Origin: Alicyclobacillus tolerans | Lineage (GTDB): Bacteria; Bacillota; Bacilli; Alicyclobacillales; Alicyclobacillaceae | Assembly (NCBI RefSeq): GCF_021739485.1 | Contig: NZ_JAJFNK010000016.1 | Location: 1 to 64,000, forward strand | Direction: 5' to 3' | Length of the DNA: 64,000 nt | Shown: positions 55,754 to 64,000 of the stretch, piece after piece | Numbering within the stretch: position 1 is the stretch's first letter | Layout: every line of letters begins with the position of its first letter | The notes under the pieces: generated by a model | Database searches by the model: none | The model's input: only the letters and a program-made list of their open reading frames with translations | Told to the model about the DNA's origin: nothing | Made by a program: the position numbers and the translations under genes

Positions 55754-56030
55754 TCGAATTCCTCCCCTGGTGCCAATCGGGTATACGAGATTGTACGGCG
55801 TTGTCTCGTGATACACCCTATGCCAAGTTGTCCAACCCGTGAAAGGACAAATGGAGAGGTCGTTTGTGGATTTTCGCGTGTGCGTTTCATGGGCGTTGAA
55901 AACGCCGGGGCAAAATGGAAGGTCGCCGGGGGAGTGATTTCCAGGTCTCGGGTACAAAATCGATAGTCATTCCAGGGAGTCAAGGGTGAAAGGCAGAGCC
56001 TTCACGCTTGGCGCGCGCAAAGGCGCGCCT

Positions 56031-56065
56031 ATAACAAAAAACTGCTAAGACGACTCTTAGCAGTT
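56031..56065 (-). terminator. Rho-independent terminator after queF
   Basis: A perfect 11-bp stem (AACTGCTAAGA / TCTTAGCAGTT) with a 4-base loop; on the minus strand it is followed by TTTTTTGTTAT. It lies about 50 bp after the queF stop. A second GC-rich hairpin (GGCGCG..CGCGCC) lies just beyond. Confidence 0.85.
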
Positions 56066-56114
56066 CCTCACGGCAAAATCACAACTGGACAAACGCACCT
56101 AGACCCATTAAAGG

Positions 56115-56495
56115 TTACGCGATCTCTGGGTAATTGGGGCTGCGGTACTCGACGGTTACCTTGGTAGAGATGCCTCCACGGACGGTGAAATCACTCGTCA
56201 CCTGCGCGTATCGCGGGTTCGAAACCGAGACAAAATCGTTCAGAATGATATTGGTGACATCCTCATGAAAGTGGCCTTCGTTGCGAAAACTCCACAGATA
56301 GAGTTTCAGAGACTTCAGTTCAACTAAGTGCTCCCCGGGTTGGTATCGAATCGTAATAACAGCAAAATCCGGTTGCCCGGTCATTGGACACAGGGTTGTA
56401 AATTCTGGCGTCGACATTTCCACATCGTACACCCGGTCCGGGTGCGGATTTGGCACGACGACCAGTTCTTTCGACGGCTGTGTAGGCACAGTCAT
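56115..56495 (-). CDS. queF: NADPH-dependent preQ0 reductase
   Basis: A 126-residue short-type QueF. The catalytic cysteine is in EFTTLCPMTGQPDFA, followed by the QueF motif ELKSLKLYLWSFR and NEGHFHEDVTN. It reduces 7-cyano-7-deazaguanine to preQ1 for queuosine tRNA modification. ATG 56495 follows GAGGAGGAGATG. It stands alone with its own terminator; queC, queD and queE are not in view, and I saw no preQ1 riboswitch in its leader. Confidence 0.93.
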   Translation of the reverse strand: MTVPTQPSKELVVVPNPHPDRVYDVEMSTPEFTTLCPMTGQPDFAVITIRYQPGEHLVELKSLKLYLWSFRNEGHFHEDVTNIILNDFVSVSNPRYAQVTSDFTVRGGISTKVTVEYRSPNYPEIA

Positions 56496-56878
56496 CTCCT
56501 CCTCAAACGTGTAAATTCACCTTGTCCAATATACCACCATTCGCAAAAATCTCAATGGTCTTGCTGGGGGCGGCCGGTCCGTCCAGCGGCCGCCGGGGTC
56601 CCTTAAGCCGGTCAAAACGTCGGCTTTCTTGAGCCCGGTTCATCCGTCCAGCGGTCGACGAGCTCTTTGAGCAGCGAGTTTTGGCGGCGTGGTATGATGG
56701 ATGGGACAATGGGCTTTCACGCTGGAGCTCACGTACGCCAACCCGGCGTGAGAAAGTGCGTGAGAAGCGGCGTGAGAGCCTAAGGTTTGGCCCGTACGTC
56801 GAACCGGACTGGCGTTTGCCGGATTGGCGTTTGCCGGATATTTACGGATACCGGATATTTGTTAAAGGAGAAGTAGGC

Positions 56879-58414
56879 GTGAGCTTACCTGGATTCCCTG
56901 AAGGCTTCGAACATCAAATGAAAACCTGGCTGGCAGACGAATGGCCTTTGTTCCTGTCGGCTTACACTCAACCTGCACAACGCGCCGTGCGGCTTCACCG
57001 CGTCACTCCGTCGGCCCATGCAGCAATCCCTGCTGCGGCGGAAAGCAAGGCCGTTGCCAGCGTACATCCTGTTTACGCCGTGGAGGGGCCATTGCCAGGA
57101 GTTCCGGCCTCCGTGGCCGGGCAACTTCGCGATCCCGTTCCGTGGCTGACCGACGGGTTTTACATCGACGCTGACAGTACGCTTGGGAAGCTCATTTATC
57201 ACGAAATGGGGGCCTATTACCTGCAAGAGCCTTCTGCAATGGCGGTGGCCGCTGCCCTGAATGCGAAGCCCGGAGAGCGGGTGCTCGACTTATGCGCCGC
57301 ACCCGGGGGCAAGACGACGGCGATTGGACGAGCCATGGCGGGCAAGGGCGTGCTGGTGGCCAACGAGATCCATCCAAGCCGCGTCGTCGTGTTGGCGCAA
57401 AACCTCGAGCGAACCGGCGTACCTGCCGTCGTCGTCAACGAAGACCCGGTCCGCCTGGCACAGCCGTTTTCCCGTTGGTTCGACGCTGTCTTGGTCGACG
57501 CACCGTGTTCAGGTGAAGGGATGTTTCGTAAAGACCCGGAGGCGGCGCAGCAGTGGAGAGGCGATGCGCCGGCATTTTGCGCTGCCCGGCAAAAGGAAAT
57601 CTTGCAGCAAGCGATTCGCATGGTCCGTCCCGGGGGCCGCTTGGTGTATTCGACGTGCACGTTCAACGCCATCGAAAACGAGCAGGTCATCGCGTGGGCT
57701 GTGGAAAACTTTCGGGTTTCCGTGACCCAACTCCCCGATTGGCCGGGTTGGGACTCCGGGCGTCCGGATTGGGGGAACGGCCTGCGGGAATTGCTCCATA
57801 CTCGGCGGTTGTGGCCGCATCAAGGGCGGGGCGAGGGACACTTTGTGGCTCTGTTGAGCATCCATGGCGATGGTCTGGACCCCACTGGCGAACGGGCGGC
57901 GCGGCAACCAGGAACGACGCGCCAAACAGAGTTGCTTGGGAGCCCGAACAAGGGGAAAAAGGGAGCCAAGGCACCGGCTCAAAGCACGGCATGGAACTCT
58001 GTCCAGTGGGAAAAGTGGCTCAGGCAATTGCTGACCAATGACCCTCCTGCGGCGTGGCTGCACCCAGTGGTCTCAGGCGGCAGCGTGTTTGCGGCACCAC
58101 CCGAAGGTCTGTCGCTCGCCGGGCTGAGAGTACTCCGTCCCGGTGTCTGTCTGGCGTCGATGGTGCGCGATCGCTTTGAACCTCACCACAACCTGGCGAT
58201 GGCCATTCACCCCTCGCTGGCGCGCAATCACCTCGACGTGGACGAACAAACCGCGCGCGATTACTTGAGCGGTAATGCCCTCCCGGAAGCGGACCATAGC
58301 GGGTTCACGTGGGTCAACTACGGCGGTTTGCCGTTGGGTTGGGGGAAGTCCGTAACGGGGCGAACCAATAACCTGTACCCGAAGGGGCTAAGGCGCGGGG
58401 ATCTGTCGTTATGA
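56879..58414 (+). CDS. rsmF: RsmF-like rRNA (cytosine-C5) methyltransferase
   Basis: A protein of about 511 residues. The Rossmann methyltransferase domain has the SAM motif LDLCAAPGGKTTAIGRAM, motif IV DAPCSGEGMFRKDPEA with its conserved cysteine, and catalytic STCTFNAIENE. The C-terminal part (about 340-510) has the pre-PUA/RNA-binding region seen in RsmF/YebU proteins of Gram-positives. GTG 56879 is used as start because AAAGGAGAAGTAGGC precedes it; the frame is open another 66 codons upstream, through a GGATTGGCGTTTGCC tandem repeat. Confidence 0.9.
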   Translation: MSLPGFPEGFEHQMKTWLADEWPLFLSAYTQPAQRAVRLHRVTPSAHAAIPAAAESKAVASVHPVYAVEGPLPGVPASVAGQLRDPVPWLTDGFYIDADSTLGKLIYHEMGAYYLQEPSAMAVAAALNAKPGERVLDLCAAPGGKTTAIGRAMAGKGVLVANEIHPSRVVVLAQNLERTGVPAVVVNEDPVRLAQPFSRWFDAVLVDAPCSGEGMFRKDPEAAQQWRGDAPAFCAARQKEILQQAIRMVRPGGRLVYSTCTFNAIENEQVIAWAVENFRVSVTQLPDWPGWDSGRPDWGNGLRELLHTRRLWPHQGRGEGHFVALLSIHGDGLDPTGERAARQPGTTRQTELLGSPNKGKKGAKAPAQSTAWNSVQWEKWLRQLLTNDPPAAWLHPVVSGGSVFAAPPEGLSLAGLRVLRPGVCLASMVRDRFEPHHNLAMAIHPSLARNHLDVDEQTARDYLSGNALPEADHSGFTWVNYGGLPLGWGKSVTGRTNNLYPKGLRRGDLSL

Positions 58415-58499
58415 CGCAAGAGGTTGAGGGGCCGTCCGCAACCGACCCATCAGCGAAGAGATTTTGCAGGCAAGCGGTTGCGAGGCCGCGTCCGTGAAA

Positions 58500-58523
58500 A
58501 GTGGCACCGCATAGGGTGCCACT
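58500..58523. terminator. Hairpin between convergent rsmF and thiolase genes
   Basis: AGTGGCACC and GGTGCCACT form a perfect 9-bp stem around a 6-base loop. A T5 run on the plus strand lies about 8 bases further on. It is well placed as a bidirectional terminator, though the poly-T is not immediately adjacent. Confidence 0.6.
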
Positions 58524-58596
58524 GGACTGGATTTTTCGGCGATACCGTGTCTCTTGCCAGCGAGTCACGGGTCTCCTGCACAACGGTTCAAAAAAC

Positions 58597-59787
58597 CTAC
58601 TGGAGATTCTCCACGACCGCAGCGATTCCCTGGCCTCCGCCGATACACAAGGAGGCAACGCCGTACCGCTCCTTGCGGTGACGCAATTCGTACATCAAAG
58701 TCAGGAGAAGACGCGCTCCGCTGGCACCGACGGGATGGCCCAACGCGATCGCGCCGCCGTTGACGTTCGTGCGCTCCCGAGGCAAACCAAGCTCCCTCTC
58801 AACACTCAGGTACTGGGCGGCAAACGCTTCGTTGACCTCCCACAGCGCAATCTCGTCCATGCCAAGCCCCGCCCGCTGCAACGCCTGGCGAATTGCCGGG
58901 ACTGGACCAATGCCCATGTAGGCTGGATCGACACCGACCACTCCGTAACTTACAAGGCGCGCCAACGGCTTTAGCCCGTGTTGTTTGACCGCATCTCCAG
59001 AGGCAAGTACAAGCGCACCGGCTCCGTCGTTGATCCCGCTGGAATTGGCAGCGGTTACAGACCCGTCCTTCGCAAACGCAGGTTTCAGCCGAGCCATGGC
59101 CTCGAGCGAAGCCTCTGGCCGAATGTGCTCATCGTCGACCACCTCGACCTCTCCTTTGCGGCCTTTAACCACCACGGGGACAATTTCTTCCTTGAGGCGC
59201 CCGGAACTGCGCGCAGCGGTGGCGCGCTGCTGGCTGAGGAGCGCAAATTGGTCCTGCTCTTCGCGGGAGAGTTCGTATTTGTTCGCCAAATTTTCGGCTG
59301 TCATGCCCATGGGGTAGCCGCTGTGACAATCGGTGAGCACCTCGCTGAGCATGTCGACCGCAGTACTGTGTCCCATGCGCATGCCAAACCGGGCAGAACG
59401 CAACAGGTACGGGGTTAAGCTCATGGACTCGGCGCCGCCCGCGAGTGCCACTTCACTTTCTCCCAGCAAAATGTCCTTGCTTGCCGTTAGAACCGACTGT
59501 AAGCCCGAACCGCACAGGCGGTTGACTGTCAGCGCGGGGATGGCCTGCGGAATTCCTACCGAAAGGCCGACGTGTCGAGCCAGGTAAGCCGCGCCATCGT
59601 GGGACTGAATGACGTTCCCCATAACCACGTTGTCGATGGTTTCTGGAGCGACGCCGGCTCGCTTCAAGGCCTCTGTGGCAGCCGCCGCACCGAGTTCGGT
59701 GGCCGTTTTACTGGCCAAAGACCCGCCGAATGTTCCAAACGGCGTGCGCGCTCCGTCAATGATATAGACTTCTCGCGTATTTGACAC
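58597..59787 (-). CDS. Acetyl-CoA C-acetyltransferase (thiolase)
   Basis: A 396-residue classical thiolase. The nucleophile is in VNRLCGSGLQSV, the histidine in IALGHPVGASGARLL, and the second cysteine in SLCIGGGQGIA. All catalytic residues are present, unlike the thiolase-fold protein at 38372. It condenses or cleaves acetyl-CoA/3-ketoacyl-CoA. With the 3-hydroxyacyl-CoA dehydrogenase 140 bp upstream on the same strand it fits butyryl/PHB-type or beta-oxidation metabolism. Confidence 0.93.
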   Translation of the reverse strand: MSNTREVYIIDGARTPFGTFGGSLASKTATELGAAAATEALKRAGVAPETIDNVVMGNVIQSHDGAAYLARHVGLSVGIPQAIPALTVNRLCGSGLQSVLTASKDILLGESEVALAGGAESMSLTPYLLRSARFGMRMGHSTAVDMLSEVLTDCHSGYPMGMTAENLANKYELSREEQDQFALLSQQRATAARSSGRLKEEIVPVVVKGRKGEVEVVDDEHIRPEASLEAMARLKPAFAKDGSVTAANSSGINDGAGALVLASGDAVKQHGLKPLARLVSYGVVGVDPAYMGIGPVPAIRQALQRAGLGMDEIALWEVNEAFAAQYLSVERELGLPRERTNVNGGAIALGHPVGASGARLLLTLMYELRHRKERYGVASLCIGGGQGIAAVVENLQ

Positions 59788-59927
59788 CTTCTCAACTCCC
59801 CATCCGCCTTATAATGTAACGATTGAATGATTAAAGCATCAAATGATTGAAACGATTCAACGATGAACGTAATGATGGATTCAACGATGGAATGATCGAT
59901 TGAAAAACGGGCTGTACCCTTCGCGCA

Positions 59928-60782
59928 TTAGTCGTCGTACTTGTAAAAACCCTGGCCCGTTTTGCGGCCAAGTCTTCCTGCGCGAACCATCTGTTTTAAC
60001 AACGGCGCAGGGCGGTACTTGGAATCTCCTGTCTCTTCGAACAGCGTTTCCGCAACAAAGAGCAGAGTGTCCAGTCCAACAAGGTCGGATAAGGCCAACG
60101 GCCCAATCGGATGATTGGCTCCGAGCATCATGCCCTTGTCGATGTCTTCAGCCGACGCAAGGCCCTCTTGCAGGACAAAAATGGCTTCATTCATCATGGG
60201 AACCAAGATCCGGTTGACGACGAACAGCGGCGCTTCTTTGACTGTAATGCACTGCTTGCCCATCTGCTCGCAAACCGAGAGGGCAATCTGCACAGCGTCG
60301 TCCGAAGTTTGAGCCCCGTGAATGATTTCAACCAGCTTCATCACAGGCACAGGGTTAAAAAAGTGAGTTCCGACGACTTGTTCCGGCCGGTTCGTCGCCG
60401 ACGCGATCTCGGTAATATTCAACCCTGAAGTGTTGGTGGCCAAAATCACACCCGGTCTGCAAACCTCGTCCAAGCTCTGAAAGATCTTCTTTTTGACCTC
60501 CATGCGCTCACTGGCGGCTTCGACAACGTAGTCGACCTGTCCGAAGTCCGAAAGGAGTGACGTGGCCCGAACCCGCTTTAAAATCTCATCCGTCTCATTC
60601 TGGGATAGGCGTCCCTTGCGAACCTCGTGTACCAAACGGTTGGTAATACGCCCCAAAGCCCTGTCCACGGCCGCCGGGTCGACATCGTAGAGCATCACCT
60701 GAAACCCGTGACTTGCTGCGCTCTGTGCAATTCCGCTGCCCATCGTCCCAGCGCCTACAACTCCAATGGTTTGAATACCCAA
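59928..60782 (-). CDS. hbd: 3-hydroxybutyryl-CoA dehydrogenase
   Basis: A 284-residue enzyme, the usual size. The NAD motif is [15 protein letters not shown], the catalytic His is in [12 protein letters not shown], and [15 protein letters not shown] and the closing GFYKYDD are family typical. TTG 60782 is used as start since GGGGAGGGTTCAAA precedes it; a longer frame to 60899 is not supported. It oxidises 3-hydroxyacyl-CoA with NAD and likely pairs with the adjacent thiolase. Confidence 0.92.
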   Translation of the reverse strand: MGIQTIGVVGAGTMGSGIAQSAASHGFQVMLYDVDPAAVDRALGRITNRLVHEVRKGRLSQNETDEILKRVRATSLLSDFGQVDYVVEAASERMEVKKKIFQSLDEVCRPGVILATNTSGLNITEIASATNRPEQVVGTHFFNPVPVMKLVEIIHGAQTSDDAVQIALSVCEQMGKQCITVKEAPLFVVNRILVPMMNEAIFVLQEGLASAEDIDKGMMLGANHPIGPLALSDLVGLDTLLFVAETLFEETGDSKYRPAPLLKQMVRAGRLGRKTGQGFYKYDD

Positions 60783-60992
60783 ATTTGAACCCTCCCCATC
60801 CTCGACTCTACATGTATTATTACACGGACTTGCTTGGCAAGATAGAGCGTTCTGAAAGTACGGAGCCCATCCAAATTTCCGAAACAGGCGTTCAGACAAA
60901 GCGACCGTTTCCTAGACATCCGTTGGAAACGGTCAGCAGTCACGTGAAGATAAATATATTTAAGTACAACATGCACATTTTTAAGTTTTAGA

Positions 60993-61021
60993 TTGACGAT
61001 ATTAATGTTGTGTTGAATAAT
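60993..61021 (+). promoter_or_regulatory. SigA-type promoter for the DUF2089 operon
   Basis: TTGACG (60993-60998), a 17-bp AT-rich spacer, then AATAAT (61016-61021). It lies about 110 bp upstream of the GTG start at 61130, in a region otherwise lacking genes. Confidence 0.5.
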
Positions 61022-61129
61022 ATTGATTAACAAAGGAAATTCGGAACGAGGACGGAAGCAAAGGTGAATCCGCAAGAACAACTCCGTACGCGCACATCCT
61101 CGTTCAAACCCTTAAGGAGGTGTTTGCCG

Positions 61130-61510
61130 GTGCCCTACCCAATCCCGTTCGTCTGCCCGGCTTGTCAGGAGCAGATGTACGTCAGTGAACTAACGTGTCC
61201 TCACTGTATGACGAAAGTGCAAGGGGCGTTTGAAGCCTCTGGACTCCATCGACTCACCCCGGAACAGTTGAAATTCGTCGAAGTATTTTTACGCTGCCGG
61301 GGCAACATCAAAGAAGTTGAACGGGATCTGAAAGTATCCTATCCCACCGTCCGCTCCAAGTTGGACCAAATCATCCACGCCATGGGGTATAGCGTTCCCG
61401 TTTCCGAGGAAGAAGACGACAGCAAAACGAGTGTTTTGGACGCGCTGGGTTCCGGTGAACTGACTTTTGAAGAAGCCCTGGACATGTTGAAAGGAGACAC
61501 ATCGCGATGA
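61130..61510 (+). CDS. DUF2089 zinc-ribbon/HTH protein
   Basis: A 126-residue protein. The N-terminal zinc ribbon has CPAC and CPHC, followed by an HTH-like core (FVEVFLRCRGNIKEVERDLKVSYPTVRSKLDQI) and an acidic tail containing a short SHOCT-like helix pair (LGSGELTFEEALDML). DUF2089 proteins sit next to DUF4097 genes and are presumed regulators. GTG 61130 follows AAGGAGGTGTTTGCC. Its stop overlaps the next start by four bases. Confidence 0.87.
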   Translation: MPYPIPFVCPACQEQMYVSELTCPHCMTKVQGAFEASGLHRLTPEQLKFVEVFLRCRGNIKEVERDLKVSYPTVRSKLDQIIHAMGYSVPVSEEEDDSKTSVLDALGSGELTFEEALDMLKGDTSR

Positions 61511-62484
61511 ATGAACGCCAAAAAATCCTCGAACTCCTGAAAGAGGAAAAAATCACCGTGGAACAGGCCGATACACTGCTTGCAGCGCTTGAACACAACA
61601 AAACGCCGCGCAGCGCTGCATCCAAGGTGCTCGAAAAAAACCCGTTGGATGAACTCAAGAACATTGGCGAAAAAGTAAGTTCAGCGGTCGCGCAATCCCT
61701 GGGAGAGTGGCGCAAGACGGTCGAGCAGCAAATCGAGAATTGGCCGTTCAACAACAACGCTTCATCGGTCATGGTCAGCACCGAAGTGGTGCTTCCGGAC
61801 GAGGTCGAAAACATTACATTGGCCACCTCGAACGGGGACATGTCCGTGAATGTTTGGGATGAGTCTTACGTCCGGCTGGTCGTGCGGGCTAGGGTGAAAA
61901 CAGACAGCTTGCTGGAAGGCAAGCGCGTGCTGAACAAAGCTTTACAATCGAGCCAGACGGAAGCGGATTACGAGTTGGTCGTCATCCACGGTCACAAAGA
62001 CGGCGTACTCGGCGCAGGCATTGATGTGTATGTCCCCAAACAGATGGGAAAAATTCACTTGCGTACGCAAAACGGGAATTTGCAGGGCGACTCCGTCCAC
62101 GCCCTGGAACTGGACCTTGAAACCGTCAATGGAGGCGTATGGTTGGATAACTCAGCCGTCAAGCGCATCCACCTGCGGACCCAAAACGGCAACGTCGATT
62201 TGCATCATTCACTCAGCGAAGAGACAAAAACCGTATATGTTTCCGTGAAAAACGGAACGATTGATTGCAGGGGGTTTTCCAGTCAACTGCGTGTCAAAGG
62301 CGTCGCAAAAAGTGTCGTCGGGCGAGTGGATGTGACTGGGGACCAGTTCATTACGGAGTTCGAAGACAAAAACCGCCAACGCAGCGTGCGCTTTGAATAC
62401 ATTCCTTTGAACGAGGCTTTGGAAAACGACGCCGCTCGCGTTCAACTGGAGACTCGGCATGGCTCGGTTCGTGTTCGCGGGTGA
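61507..62484 (+). CDS. DUF4097 beta-helix protein, YvlB-like
   Basis: A 325-residue protein. The first 35 residues are the YvlB/SHOCT-type motif (ILELLKEEKITVEQADTLLAAL). From about residue 95 to the end is a DUF4097 repetitive beta domain with recurring LxTxNGxx units (LATSNGDMSV, HLRTQNGNLQG, HLRTQNGNVDL). No signal peptide or membrane helix is seen. The homologue YvlB of Bacillus belongs to an envelope-stress regulon; that role is inferred. It is translationally coupled to the DUF2089 gene. Confidence 0.87.
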   Translation: MNERQKILELLKEEKITVEQADTLLAALEHNKTPRSAASKVLEKNPLDELKNIGEKVSSAVAQSLGEWRKTVEQQIENWPFNNNASSVMVSTEVVLPDEVENITLATSNGDMSVNVWDESYVRLVVRARVKTDSLLEGKRVLNKALQSSQTEADYELVVIHGHKDGVLGAGIDVYVPKQMGKIHLRTQNGNLQGDSVHALELDLETVNGGVWLDNSAVKRIHLRTQNGNVDLHHSLSEETKTVYVSVKNGTIDCRGFSSQLRVKGVAKSVVGRVDVTGDQFITEFEDKNRQRSVRFEYIPLNEALENDAARVQLETRHGSVRVRG

Positions 62485-62535
62485 CCCCATCCGCGAACAC
62501 TTTTTGTCTGCGGTACCCACAAAGGAGATGATTTG

Positions 62536-62685
62536 TTGTTTCGCCAACACCCGCTTTACCTCGTCGCCGTTTTACTGCTCGCCGCAGGGCTGCAGTGGTT
62601 TTTAACGCGGAAGCTCGGGAGGTCGTTAAAACGCGCCGAAACGGCTCAAACGGCCAATCCGAACCCAGACGACGACTCCAAATAA
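62536..62685 (+). CDS. Small single-pass membrane protein
   Basis: A 49-residue frame. The start TTG 62536 (or the adjacent TTG 62533) lies eight bases behind AAAGGAG. A hydrophobic helix (PLYLVAVLLLAAGLQWFL) is followed by a basic stretch and a polar Asn/Asp tail. It follows the DUF4097 gene by about 50 bp and is probably its operon partner, perhaps a small envelope protein. I do not recognise a family. Confidence 0.6.
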   Translation: MFRQHPLYLVAVLLLAAGLQWFLTRKLGRSLKRAETAQTANPNPDDDSK

Positions 62686-62721
62686 CCCAACCAAATCGCC
62701 GAACGGTGCATGGGGTCTGAC

Positions 62722-63879
62722 CTATTTCGCGTTTTCCACGAGCTGCACAAACCGCGCGATCTCGTCTTCCGTGTTGTAGAAACCTGTCGACACCCGGACC
62801 GCCGAACGGTGTGCAATGACGCGGATATCGATGGACCGGGCCTGGGCTTCGCGCACAAATTCTTTCGGGTCCTGGTGGCGCAGTTGAAAACTCACAAGGC
62901 CCACGCGCTGGTCGCGAGGGGTCAACAGCCGAACGTGATCAAAATTCAACAATGCATTGATCAACTCTCCGGAAAGGCCGTGAATCCGCGTAAACGCGTA
63001 ATCCCACCCCACAGAGACCCGCATGAATTCCAAACTTCGCGCAAACCCAATCCAATTGACGAGCGCTGTGAAGGCGTGCTCATAACGACCCGCATCGGGT
63101 CTAGATAGATACGAACCACTGAAGTTGTATGCCTCGGCGTCTGCCAGCGAGGGGAACCCTAGGTAGGTGGGATCGAGAATCGGCATGGCCTGAGGCCGCA
63201 CATACAAGGCCCCGGTCCCATCGGGTCCACACAGCCACTTCTGACCCGGGAACGCATAAAAGTCGATGGATGTACTCCCCAAATTGAACGCTTCCGCCCC
63301 GGCGCCTTGAGCCCCGTCCACCGCAATGCTGGCGCCGTGAGCGTGAGCCAGGTCGGCAATGCGTTCGATGGGCAACCGGGCTCCGGTCTCGAACGATACG
63401 TGCGAAACGACCACCAAACGCGTCCTTGGCGTCATTTCTTGTTCAATGGCGCTTAGCAAAAGGTCCGGTGCAAGGGTTCCGTCGACGAGTTTGATGACGG
63501 CGCCACGCCGTTGCTTTTGAGCGAATACAGGCAGCAGGGCTCCCTGGTGCTCTGTATCGGTGACGATGACTTCGTCGCCAGGATTCAATGGAAGCCCCCA
63601 GAGGACGATGTTTAAGCCGTGAGTGGTGTTTTCGGTCAGAGCAAGCGAAGACTCCTTGACCGAAAGCAGCATGGCAAGCTGCTCTCGTACCTTTTGCTTG
63701 GCCTCTTTGAGTTGAGTGTAGTACCCGACTCCCGTGCGTCCGTTTTCCAACTGCCTCCCGAGCGACTGTTGCATCGCCTCTGCCGCGACGTCGGGCAAAG
63801 GGCCGCAAGTCCCTGTATTCAAATACGCCATCTGTCGGACAGCCGGAAAATGCCTGCGTAAATTGTCAACATGCGCCAC
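62722..63879 (-). CDS. Class V PLP aminotransferase (cysteine-desulfurase/epimerase-like)
   Basis: A protein of about 385 residues. AYLNTGTCGPLP at the N-terminus, ENTTHGLNIVLWGL, the Asp motif VDGAQGAGA and the PLP lysine in FPGQKWLCGPDGTG define the class V family (SufS, isopenicillin N epimerase, ergothioneine lyase EgtE types). No SufS-type cysteine loop was clearly identified. GTG 63879 is chosen because GGAGG lies eight bases before it; GTG 63894 abuts the upstream stop. The substrate is uncertain. Confidence 0.87.
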   Translation of the reverse strand: MAHVDNLRRHFPAVRQMAYLNTGTCGPLPDVAAEAMQQSLGRQLENGRTGVGYYTQLKEAKQKVREQLAMLLSVKESSLALTENTTHGLNIVLWGLPLNPGDEVIVTDTEHQGALLPVFAQKQRRGAVIKLVDGTLAPDLLLSAIEQEMTPRTRLVVVSHVSFETGARLPIERIADLAHAHGASIAVDGAQGAGAEAFNLGSTSIDFYAFPGQKWLCGPDGTGALYVRPQAMPILDPTYLGFPSLADAEAYNFSGSYLSRPDAGRYEHAFTALVNWIGFARSLEFMRVSVGWDYAFTRIHGLSGELINALLNFDHVRLLTPRDQRVGLVSFQLRHQDPKEFVREAQARSIDIRVIAHRSAVRVSTGFYNTEDEIARFVQLVENAK

Positions 63880-63894
63880 CGATTTAACCTCCAC

Positions 63895-64000
63895 TCATTC
63901 GCCGTCAAAATGGGCTAACTGAGCTGCAGTAAAGGACCCCGTCTTTGTTCCGGATTCCACGCGGTAGACCACGTGCCGGTTGGGGACGCGCGCAGCCTCT
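63895..64000 (-). CDS. C-terminal end of an unidentified gene
   Basis: An open minus-strand frame runs from the right edge to TGA at 63895-63897, encoding about 34 residues that end KTGSFTAAQLAHFDGE. The class V aminotransferase start follows at once, with its ribosome site just after this stop, so the two are probably co-transcribed. Too short to assign. Confidence 0.6.
   Translation of the reverse strand, partial: EAARVPNRHVVYRVESGTKTGSFTAAQLAHFDGE

Noticed and set aside
56496..56680. Possible preQ1 riboswitch upstream of queF
   Set aside because: No preQ1 aptamer-like stem and A-rich tail was found in the leader; only an ordinary ribosome site is visible.

Overview
The window reads as chromosome of an endospore-forming, low-to-mid GC Bacillota, probably close to Alicyclobacillaceae. 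The support is strong AGGAGG-type ribosome binding sites, frequent TTG/GTG starts, SigA-type promoters, cre-like (CcpA) sites, a YheC/YheD spore-associated ATP-grasp gene, a DUF4912 plus GH57 glucan pair and a YvlB-like DUF4097 protein. The genus is inference. I saw no rRNA, tRNA, CRISPR array or intact transposase.

Region 1 (1-18.2 kb). A class III aminotransferase (cut by the left edge) and an unusual IlvD/Edd dehydratase lie on the plus strand. They face a 14-gene minus-strand block from 18184 down to 2904. In transcription order it encodes a D-amino-acid aminotransferase, a complete Opp-type peptide ABC transporter (A-B-C-D-F), a DauR/YheO-like regulator, a D-threonine-aldolase/D-serine-dehydratase-like PLP enzyme, a creatininase-family amidohydrolase, two different D-aminoacylases separated by RidA, a COG3964 deacetylase and a DapA-family aldolase. 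Together these look like a dedicated uptake and catabolic system for D-amino-acid-containing peptides or N-acyl-D-amino acids. A consensus promoter inside a perfect 10-bp inverted repeat sits before the transporter genes. This is the most interesting system in the window.

Region 2 (18.7-29.3 kb). Glucan metabolism: DUF4912, a GH57 branching-type enzyme joined to a GT4 synthase but split by a frameshift, and a sugar-1-phosphate nucleotidyltransferase with a degenerate phosphohexomutase tail. Then come a broken WYL regulator, a membrane-anchored trypsin-like protease, a stand-alone SpoT-like HD hydrolase and an M48 protease.

Region 3 (29.5-40.7 kb). A minus-strand carboxylic-acid catabolic cluster: MFS carrier, MaoC hydratase, acyl-CoA ligase, full branched-chain-type (HAAT) ABC transporter, a thiolase-fold enzyme lacking both catalytic cysteines with its DUF35 partner, and an SDR. 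A perfect cre consensus lies upstream of the transporter.

Region 4 (41.5-50.2 kb). Two nearly identical direct repeats of about 0.7 kb, each the 3' end plus terminator of the YheC/YheD gene, bracket about 6.2 kb. That segment holds an ornithine-cyclodeaminase homologue, a decayed D-aminoacylase, an MFS carrier, an SDR, a second DauR-like regulator and a 5'-truncated, frameshifted CofE-like gene. It looks like an inserted, partly decayed island that overlaps in theme with Region 1.

Region 5 (50.2-64 kb). panD, a glycosyltransferase with DUF4214 repeats, a heptose cluster (gmhA-gmhB-hddA-epimerase), queF, an RsmF-like rRNA methyltransferase, thiolase plus 3-hydroxyacyl-CoA dehydrogenase, a DUF2089/DUF4097 operon, and a class V aminotransferase following a gene cut by the right edge.
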